A stretch of DNA of 64,000 bases, taken from positions 1 to 64,000 of the forward strand of contig QLIY01000124.1 in NCBI GenBank assembly GCA_003260075.1, written 5' to 3'. Below the pieces are notes generated by a model, which was given only the letters and a program-made list of their open reading frames with translations, did not search any database and was not told where the DNA came from. Made by a program: the position numbers and the translations under genes. Within the stretch, counting starts at the first letter, position 1. Each line of letters opens with the position of its first letter. This document shows, piece by piece, positions 61,801 through 64,000 of this stretch. The stretch comes from Phallusia mammillata. Taxonomy: Eukaryota > Chordata > Ascidiacea > Phlebobranchia > Ascidiidae.

Positions 61801-64000
61801 GGGAGCGAAGGCACGTAAGGTTGATTGGTACTTGTTAAAATTTAAGCAATTTCATCCAAAATTGTCGGAAAACAGCTTTAAAAAGTTGCTCGTTTGCAAA
61901 TAAACTTTCCTAAAAGTTTGCACATAGTCAATTGACTCAATTGCACATCAGTTTTTCTGTTGAATTCACCAATTGCAACATATCAAAGTGATTTTAACCG
62001 TATGTTAAATTGGCACCTGATATAAAATGTATTAACCTCATAACAATATTAAAAAAACACGACTAAACGCTCCAACCAAAACCCCAATTTTCTCTTTGGT
62101 CTTGTACACGTTTACCCTAAGTAAAAATCCCTATGTCCTTAGTAAAATCCGAACTTCGCCATTGTTGTATCAGCTTAACACGTTAACAATGCGAGTGTAT
62201 GAGACGAAGAAGGTTTGCCTGAAAATGTCGTGCGAAGATAGGCAAAGTTTTTGACTGTGGGTTTTCGCCTTGTATCAACATTCCACAAGAAGATGACATC
62301 CCTGAAATTTTGGACGAGTCGTTTATGATGTCTGTGTAAATTCCCATGTGAGGATCTTTTCTCCTTTGGAGGGATTTTTTAGAGATTAAGAAAAGAACAA
62401 TTTGTCAGAATCCACTGAGTTCTGTACATTGTAACACCGTTTAGTATTAAATCAAACTTCCTTTTAGTTTTGTGATTAAAGGCAAAACTTTTTCGGTTCA
62501 ACTTTTTAAATTTTGGCATTTAAATTTCGCATTTAGATACATATGTATTTTTAGTATTACTCCATTAAAACATTACTGCCAGACAGCATCTATGTTGTAA
62601 GAACATTATTGCACTGACGGTGTGTAATAGCACCAGTTGTGAAAACGTTTGTACCAATATTCACCAAGAAGCTTTCTGCATGGTGGTCTTGTTATAAATT
62701 GAACTATTTATTCCACTCCGTGTTAATAGTCCCATGTTATGTAATGCTTTACATGTAGACATTTTATACCTAGCAATTATGATATTTAAATAGCACAGGT
62801 AATAGAGTAGCAGATGTAATTCTAAACCGTTGGTTTAAATTAAATCCTCTTTATTTATTTTGGGCGTGTTGTGTGGCTTACGACTTCATATAAGAGGTGT
62901 TATTCAGTTCCGCAACATGTTCTGTGGTGCGTCAGAAACCGATGCCAATGTGTGGTTTCATCGACAGCTGCATAAGATTCACATTTCGAGAAGTTTGAAT
63001 GTCAAATGTTGTGGGTGGCAACACAGTTTGCGTGGAAAAAACTAAACGGCTTCAGAATAGAATTGCTGCCCGCTCTATTTATTTAGTTTCTGTAGTAAGC
63101 GTTGAACCATCTGTACCTGCATGGTACAACGCGATCGATTGGATCTACATTTTTTAATTGCGTTATAATGCAATGCATATGCAGCTACATAGTTTACCCA
63201 TTTGTTGGAGGGTAGCAATAATCCCGTATTTTCTTTGGGAAATTCCCTTTAGAGTACCAAATATTAGTCATACCTATACCCAGTGACTAAAGAAAGCATT
63301 TCAACAACAAAAAATTAACACGCTTAAATCATAAATCACACATTCCTAGAGTTTGTTTACACAATGACCGCGGTGTATAAATCGGAAACGGCATGAGCGC
63401 GGTAAAGGAAACCGACGCGTTTGACTGTGTTTTTCGAGAAAACACGGCGACATTGTTAATATTTACACACAAGATGTAGCGGACACCCTCTCAGCTACCA
63501 CGTGTCAATCAATATGTTGGGAGCCATGTAACTTACAAAATCCACAGCTGGCACACTGCGTGTTTCCGATCTTTTACTTTGGTTTCCTTATACGTTGTAG
63601 ATTATGTGTGACATAGGTTTGAGGTCACAAGTTCAGTAAAGCGGGTTCACAAGCCTGCTTCGTTTAACCAACCATATAAAAATCGTTTCTAAAGTCGCTT
63701 TATTACTTAAAATACCATTTTAGTATAGGCTCGAAACTTAGTAAAAATGCGACACAAATGATGCCTAATGTGAAATCAGGCCCGAAGCAAGTCCGTTTAT
63801 AAAGTTTGGTCAGACTTATAACTGTGGATTTAACTACTGTATTTGTAATGGCAAATATATCGAGGCATTTTGTTTGTTTATTTTTTCGGCTTAAAAACTT
63901 GACATCTTGTTGTAAACCAAATTTGGAGGTGGTGAATCTATAGCGTAACAAATTTAAACTTTGTTTGTTTTTCAGGAATGCCGGAATTTACGGATATCTC
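10144..64000 (+). CDS. ROBO: Roundabout (Robo) receptor, 5' exons: signal peptide, Ig1-Ig3, start of next Ig domain
   Basis: Exons 10144-10198, 19927-20148, 21291-21440, 55326-55480, 55798-55918, 59942-60080, 60379-60506 and 63976-64000 join to 331 codons without a stop; all visible introns are GT-AG. Robo is a single-pass receptor for Slit, steering axons and migrating cells. Residues 1-18 form a signal peptide (IVLLCVLGFV core). Ig1 uses C69, W81 and C123; Ig2 uses C167, W180 and C215; Ig3 uses C258, W270 and C305. The Ig2 motif LQCQPPRGFPDP with WKKGGRP is diagnostic of Robo. Ig1 ends YSRNASVQLA and Ig3 carries GDPKP and KGEIP, as in Robo. Introns at each domain boundary are phase 1. An in-frame TAA lies upstream of the ATG. 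The rest (Ig4-5, FN3, TM, CC motifs) is beyond the window. Confidence 0.9.
10568..10591 (-). other. hammerhead-like core motif (degraded)
   Basis: The minus strand reads CTGAAGAGACCCACAGGTCG followed by AAAC: a near CUGANGA box, a perfect 4-bp stem GACC/GGTC with a 4-nt loop, then GAAAC. One core base differs from the consensus and stems I and III were not convincingly found. Such motifs are common in retroelement remnants. Confidence 0.3.
11764..11778 (+). repeat. spliced-leader-like sequence, 14 of 15
   Basis: TTCTACTTGAATAAG has one mismatch to the last 15 bases of the Ciona leader. It is followed by GC, not the GT a functional leader donor needs. Confidence 0.5.
13355..13545 (+). mobile_element. 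hAT family A fragment (3' half)
   Basis: The sequence follows 7095-7277 through GCGGTCCC, AAAGGACCG and the terminus CAGTTTGAGAACCGCTG, with perhaps 80 percent similarity by eye. It is followed by TTCTAATA, close to the hAT target consensus. The left end was not found. Confidence 0.65.
17390..17604. repeat. contig-end overlap around poly-G 17492-17501
   Basis: Bases 17390-17491 are repeated at 17502-17604 with four or five substitutions. The minus-strand 116-codon frame across it repeats the same peptide twice for this reason. Confidence 0.8.
17608..17700 (+). repeat. dispersed repeat, copy 1 (with GCCGAAACG motif)
   Basis: CACTGATGATGCC, GCATTTGCCGAAACG and AAGCATGTCGCTTT occur in order. 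A shorter, diverged copy lies at 32126-32195. The CTGATGA...GAAAC arrangement is seen in retroelement tails, but no good stem II forms. Confidence 0.45.
18858..19017. mobile_element. hAT-type MITE (family B), copy 1, 160 bp with perfect 8-bp TSD
   Basis: The ends CAGTGTTTTTTTTAAGGTG and CCTTAAAAAAAACTG are inverted. Target duplication AGTACTGA is exact at 18850-18857 and 19018-19025. An internal palindrome GGGGGACCG...CGGTCCCCC lies near the left end. No coding capacity. Confidence 0.8.
19839..19851 (-). repeat. spliced-leader-like sequence, 13 bases
   Basis: The minus strand reads CTATTTGAATAAG, the 3' 13 bases of the leader, followed by AAAAC. The three 5' bases do not match. Confidence 0.45.
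19927..20148 (+). CDS. ROBO: robo exon 2, linker and first half of Ig1
   Basis: The acceptor is TTTTTACCCACAG and the donor TCAG|GTTAGA; phase 1 in and out. A proline- and serine-rich linker of about 25 residues (ESETPAPLPSAPLARQQSG) precedes PIITEHPTSF. RLYCRASGNPPPTLTWMKDG supplies the first Ig1 Cys and the core Trp. Confidence 0.9.
20149..21290 (+). other. robo intron 2 (1.1 kb)
   Basis: It holds an allelic overlap (20290-20376 and 20387-20480, around poly-G 20377-20386) and an exact spliced-leader sequence at 21059-21074. Otherwise AT-rich with no exon. Confidence 0.7.
21059..21074 (+). repeat. exact 16-nt spliced-leader sequence
   Basis: ATTCTATTTGAATAAG is a full match to the recalled Ciona leader and is followed by AAACAGACGACG. 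There is no GT donor, so it cannot act as a leader exon as it stands. Confidence 0.7.
21291..21440 (+). CDS. ROBO: robo exon 3, second half of Ig1
   Basis: The acceptor is TTTGATTTCAG and the donor GCAT|GTAAGT. The exon encodes LNTGVYQCVATNSEGVTYSR and then NASVQLA, closing Ig1 as in other Robo proteins. Phase 1 on both sides. Confidence 0.92.
21537..23040. repeat. 740-750-bp allelic overlap around poly-G 22292-22301
   Basis: Bases 21537-22291 and 22304-23040 align end to end with substitutions and indels of 1-10 nt. Each copy carries the same two spliced-leader-like sites. The minus-strand 184-codon frame in the right copy is broken in the left copy. Confidence 0.88.
21680..21840 (+). repeat. 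two spliced-leader-like sites about 145 bp apart (allelic copies at about 22447 and 22585-22600)
   Basis: TTCTATTTGAATA occurs from about 21680. TTCTATTTGAATAAG ends at 21840, followed by GTTGTATC, so this one keeps a GT after AAG. The allelic contig carries both sites too. Confidence 0.6.
24120..24640. other. GC-richer patch with overlapping long frames on both strands
   Basis: A 121-codon plus-strand frame (24270-24635) and a 108-codon minus-strand frame (24116-24442) overlap here. Neither has a recognisable domain, and no splice context is obvious. Could be an enhancer, a nested gene or chance. Confidence 0.25.
28560..28838. repeat. contig-end overlap around poly-G 28695-28704
   Basis: Bases 28560-28694 match 28705-28838 almost perfectly (one or two substitutions). 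Confidence 0.85.
29368..29562. repeat. contig-end overlap around poly-G 29461-29470
   Basis: Bases 29368-29460 match 29471-29562 with two substitutions. Confidence 0.85.
30020..30250 (+). repeat. two related segments each holding a spliced-leader-like sequence
   Basis: AACACTGT, then an AT-rich stretch, then ATTCTATTTGAATAAG (exact, 30054-30069) and GAATTGAGGATGC. About 165 bp on comes AACACTGT, TTTTAATTG, CTATATTTGAATAGG and GATTTGACGACGC. No poly-G separates them, so this is a genuine local repeat. Confidence 0.55.
30513..30524. promoter_or_regulatory. perfect CRE palindrome TGTGACGTCACA
   Basis: A 12-bp palindrome containing the full CREB/ATF site. The same 12-mer recurs at 42146 and 49683. 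Confidence 0.4.
34145..34421. repeat. contig-end overlap around poly-G 34279-34288
   Basis: Bases 34145-34278 match 34289-34421. The 131-codon frame 34098-34493 repeats a hydrophobic peptide only because of this. Confidence 0.85.
35114..35174. other. 61-base poly-G, probable true gap
   Basis: No duplicated flanks. Longest run in the window; sits in intron 3. Confidence 0.6.
39267..39318. other. 52-base poly-G, probable true gap
   Basis: No duplicated flanks. It creates a false poly-proline frame on the minus strand. Confidence 0.6.
40783..40830. other. 48-base poly-G, probable true gap
   Basis: No duplicated flanks. It creates false poly-glycine (plus) and poly-proline (minus) frames. Confidence 0.6.
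42146..42157. promoter_or_regulatory. perfect CRE palindrome TGTGACGTCACA
   Basis: Second copy of the 12-mer. Another TGACGTCA lies 640 bp downstream at 42786-42793. Confidence 0.4.
46187..46447. repeat. contig-end overlap around poly-G 46311-46322
   Basis: Bases 46187-46310 match 46323-46447 with four or five substitutions. Confidence 0.85.
46766..47455. repeat. allelic overlap split by a transposon (poly-G 46858-46867)
   Basis: The 92 bp at 46766-46857 (CAGTGCCGTTTAA to GATATTACGC) recur at 47363-47455. Between them lies an element present only in the right-hand contig; the left contig runs unbroken through the site. Confidence 0.75.
46868..47362. mobile_element. haplotype-specific inverted-repeat element, about 490 bp
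   Basis: The ends read AGTTGGACAACTAGA and TCTAGTTGTCCAAGT, 14 of 15 inverted matches. Inside, AGATTGGAATTAGAATTA-like units recur four or more times. There is no open frame of note. A poly-G run (47165-47174) interrupts it. The family is not recognised. Confidence 0.65.
48030..48300. repeat. contig-end overlap around poly-G 48161-48172
   Basis: Bases 48030-48160 match 48173-48300 with two or three substitutions. Confidence 0.85.
48314..48555. repeat. contig-end overlap around poly-G 48447-48456
   Basis: About 95 bp from 48314 match 48457-48555. The left copy then continues for about 40 bp with no counterpart, so the ends diverge. Confidence 0.7.
48982..48997. other. 16-base poly-G without duplicated flanks
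   Basis: It may be a short true gap. Immediately right is CACGTGATTGATGACGTCAC, with an E-box and a CRE. Confidence 0.4.
49135..49430. mobile_element. hAT-like MITE containing an assembly junction
   Basis: The ends CAGTGGTTCTCAAACTTGTT and GTTTAAGAATCACTG are inverted. The flanks GTATATAG and GCATATAG nearly match, with a 2-nt offset. The interior overlap (49264-49336 and 49350-49419 around poly-G 49337-49349) means the real element is nearer 210 bp. Confidence 0.6.
49683..49694. promoter_or_regulatory. perfect CRE palindrome TGTGACGTCACA
   Basis: Third copy of the 12-mer in intron 3, in a GC-richer stretch about 670 bp from another TGACGTCA at 49009-49016. Confidence 0.4.
50069..50084 (-). 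repeat. exact 16-nt spliced-leader sequence, minus strand
   Basis: The reverse complement is ATTCTATTTGAATAAG, followed on that strand by GAAATGTTGG. No GT donor. Confidence 0.7.
50540..50726. repeat. contig-end overlap around poly-G 50628-50638
   Basis: Bases 50540-50627 match 50639-50726 with one substitution. Confidence 0.85.
52108..52516. repeat. contig-end overlap joined by a single N at 52316
   Basis: Bases 52108-52315 match 52317-52516 with one visible substitution (GGCAACC against GGCAACT). Here the junction is an N and not a G run, which supports reading the G runs as gap marks. Confidence 0.88.
52997..53425. repeat. contig-end overlap around poly-G 53223-53232
   Basis: Bases 52997-53222 match 53233-53425. 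The right copy lacks about 35 bp near its start, a haplotype indel. Confidence 0.85.
53548..54000. repeat. contig-end overlap around poly-G 53784-53793
   Basis: Bases 53548-53783 match 53794-54000 with several indels. Confidence 0.85.
55326..55480 (+). CDS. ROBO: robo exon 4, first half of Ig2
   Basis: The acceptor is TTTCTTTTTCAG and the donor ACACAG|GTACAG. The split codon from exon 3 gives Tyr; the exon is phase 0 out. TALQCQPPRGFPDPRVTWKK is the best Robo-specific match in the window. Confidence 0.93.
55481..55797 (+). other. robo intron 4 (317 bp) with a hAT family A fragment
   Basis: From about 55528 the sequence is an inverted copy of the family A terminus (CGGTTCTCAAACTGGGGTCC, then GGGGGACCGCGAGG). 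The terminal CAG is mutated. It degrades by about 55640. The intron splits Ig2. Confidence 0.65.
55798..55918 (+). CDS. ROBO: robo exon 5, second half of Ig2
   Basis: The acceptor is ACAATTCTAG and the donor CTACG|GTAAGA. It encodes NLVITRAVKSDAGTYVCVAT, then ESEPATLKVY. Phase 0 in, phase 1 out. Confidence 0.92.
58040..58416. mobile_element. hAT-like MITE with internal 24-bp tandem duplication
   Basis: The ends CAGGGGTTTACGAGC and GGTTCTACACCCTTG are inverted with mismatches, with GCGGGCCGCAC and GGCCGCAGG just inside. The flanks GATTAAAG and GATTATAAAG are similar. A 24-bp unit is repeated exactly at 58147-58170 and 58171-58194. Confidence 0.55.
59363..59511. mobile_element. hAT-type MITE (family B), copy 2, 149 bp
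   Basis: CAGTGTTTTTTTAAGGTG at the left and CAAACCTTAAAAAGCCTG at the right. The flanks GCTGTGTA and GCTGTGTG are a 7-of-8 target duplication. The core (TTTCTCCAGCGGTTTCCC, CACTTGCGGTCTCTTAAA) matches copy 1. Confidence 0.78.
59942..60080 (+). CDS. ROBO: robo exon 6, first half of Ig3
   Basis: The acceptor is TGTCTTGCAG and the donor GACAG|GTAAAT. It encodes EPPRFSVEPVDQTARSGHS, VTLECRATGDPKPQITWSKN and KGEIPFD. Its GC content is visibly higher than the flanking intron. Phase 1 in, phase 2 out. Confidence 0.92.
60081..60378 (+). other. robo intron 6 (298 bp)
   Basis: A short AT-rich intron splitting Ig3. Nothing else is seen in it. Confidence 0.85.
60379..60506 (+). CDS. ROBO: robo exon 7, second half of Ig3
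   Basis: The acceptor is TTATTGAACAG and the donor GGAAG|GTAGGA. It encodes NGNLQIDLLRTSDQGKYTCT and TNRAGSITTNAYLTVE. The AGSITTNAY ending is also reminiscent of vertebrate Robo Ig4, but the preceding half reads as Ig3. Phase 2 in, phase 1 out. Confidence 0.9.
60507..63975 (+). other. robo intron 7 (3.5 kb)
   Basis: One short poly-G at 61469-61478 has no evident duplication. A GC-richer patch at 61000-61400 carries a 69-codon minus-strand frame of unknown meaning. No exon or repeat is otherwise recognised. Confidence 0.65.
63976..64000 (+). CDS. ROBO: robo exon 8, start of Ig4 (cut by window end)
   Basis: TTTGTTTTTCAG precedes an open phase-1 frame reading GMPEFTDIS. The phase fits exon 7, and the position and PxF pattern fit the first strand of Ig4. 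Only 25 bases are visible. Confidence 0.65.

Overview
The window looks like a piece of an ascidian (tunicate) genome, most likely Ciona. Three observations support this. It is AT-rich with GT-AG introns and short exons. It carries three exact copies and several near copies of ATTCTATTTGAATAAG, which I recognise as the 16-nt Ciona trans-spliced leader. Its genes are animal genes. There is nothing bacterial or viral in it: no operons, rRNA, convincing tRNA or CRISPR.

Layout. (1) About 1-1942, minus strand: the middle of a gene for an extracellular protein with a CUB-like domain followed by what looks like the start of a ZP domain; both ends are missing. (2) 3220-6047, plus strand: a complete four-exon gene that I identify as CENP-H, a kinetochore CCAN subunit (234 aa). 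Its conserved C-terminal motif is clear and all split codons join in frame. (3) 6048-10143: intergenic DNA with a hAT-type MITE and two allelic copies of a roughly 730-bp segment. (4) 10144 to the window end, plus strand: the 5' part of a Roundabout (Robo) axon-guidance receptor gene. It has a signal-peptide exon, then two exons for each of Ig1, Ig2 and Ig3, and the first bases of the next Ig domain at 63976. The introns are large; the third runs about 33.9 kb (21441-55325). No second gene could be supported inside them, only MITEs, spliced-leader-like sequences, repeated CRE palindromes and assembly junctions.

Assembly caveat. The window holds about 34 poly-G runs, most of them 10 bases long once native Gs are discounted. 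Nearly every short run sits between two slightly different copies of the same 70-750 bp. The pattern is that of contig ends overlapping in sequence but not merged (two haplotypes), with the gap written as G instead of N. Four or five longer runs (35, 61, 52, 48 and perhaps 16 bases) have unduplicated flanks and look like true gaps. Poly-Pro and poly-Gly reading frames, duplicated exons and tandem repeats centred on these runs should not be read as biology. The paired copies do give a direct view of haplotype differences, including at least one transposon present/absent polymorphism and a 2-nt frameshift in one copy of a CUB exon.

The three genes have no functional link that I can see; they are simply neighbours. 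I found no convincing new multi-gene system. The points most worth following are the spliced-leader-like sequences scattered through the robo introns, the recurring 12-bp CRE palindrome in the giant intron, and the haplotype-specific transposons.
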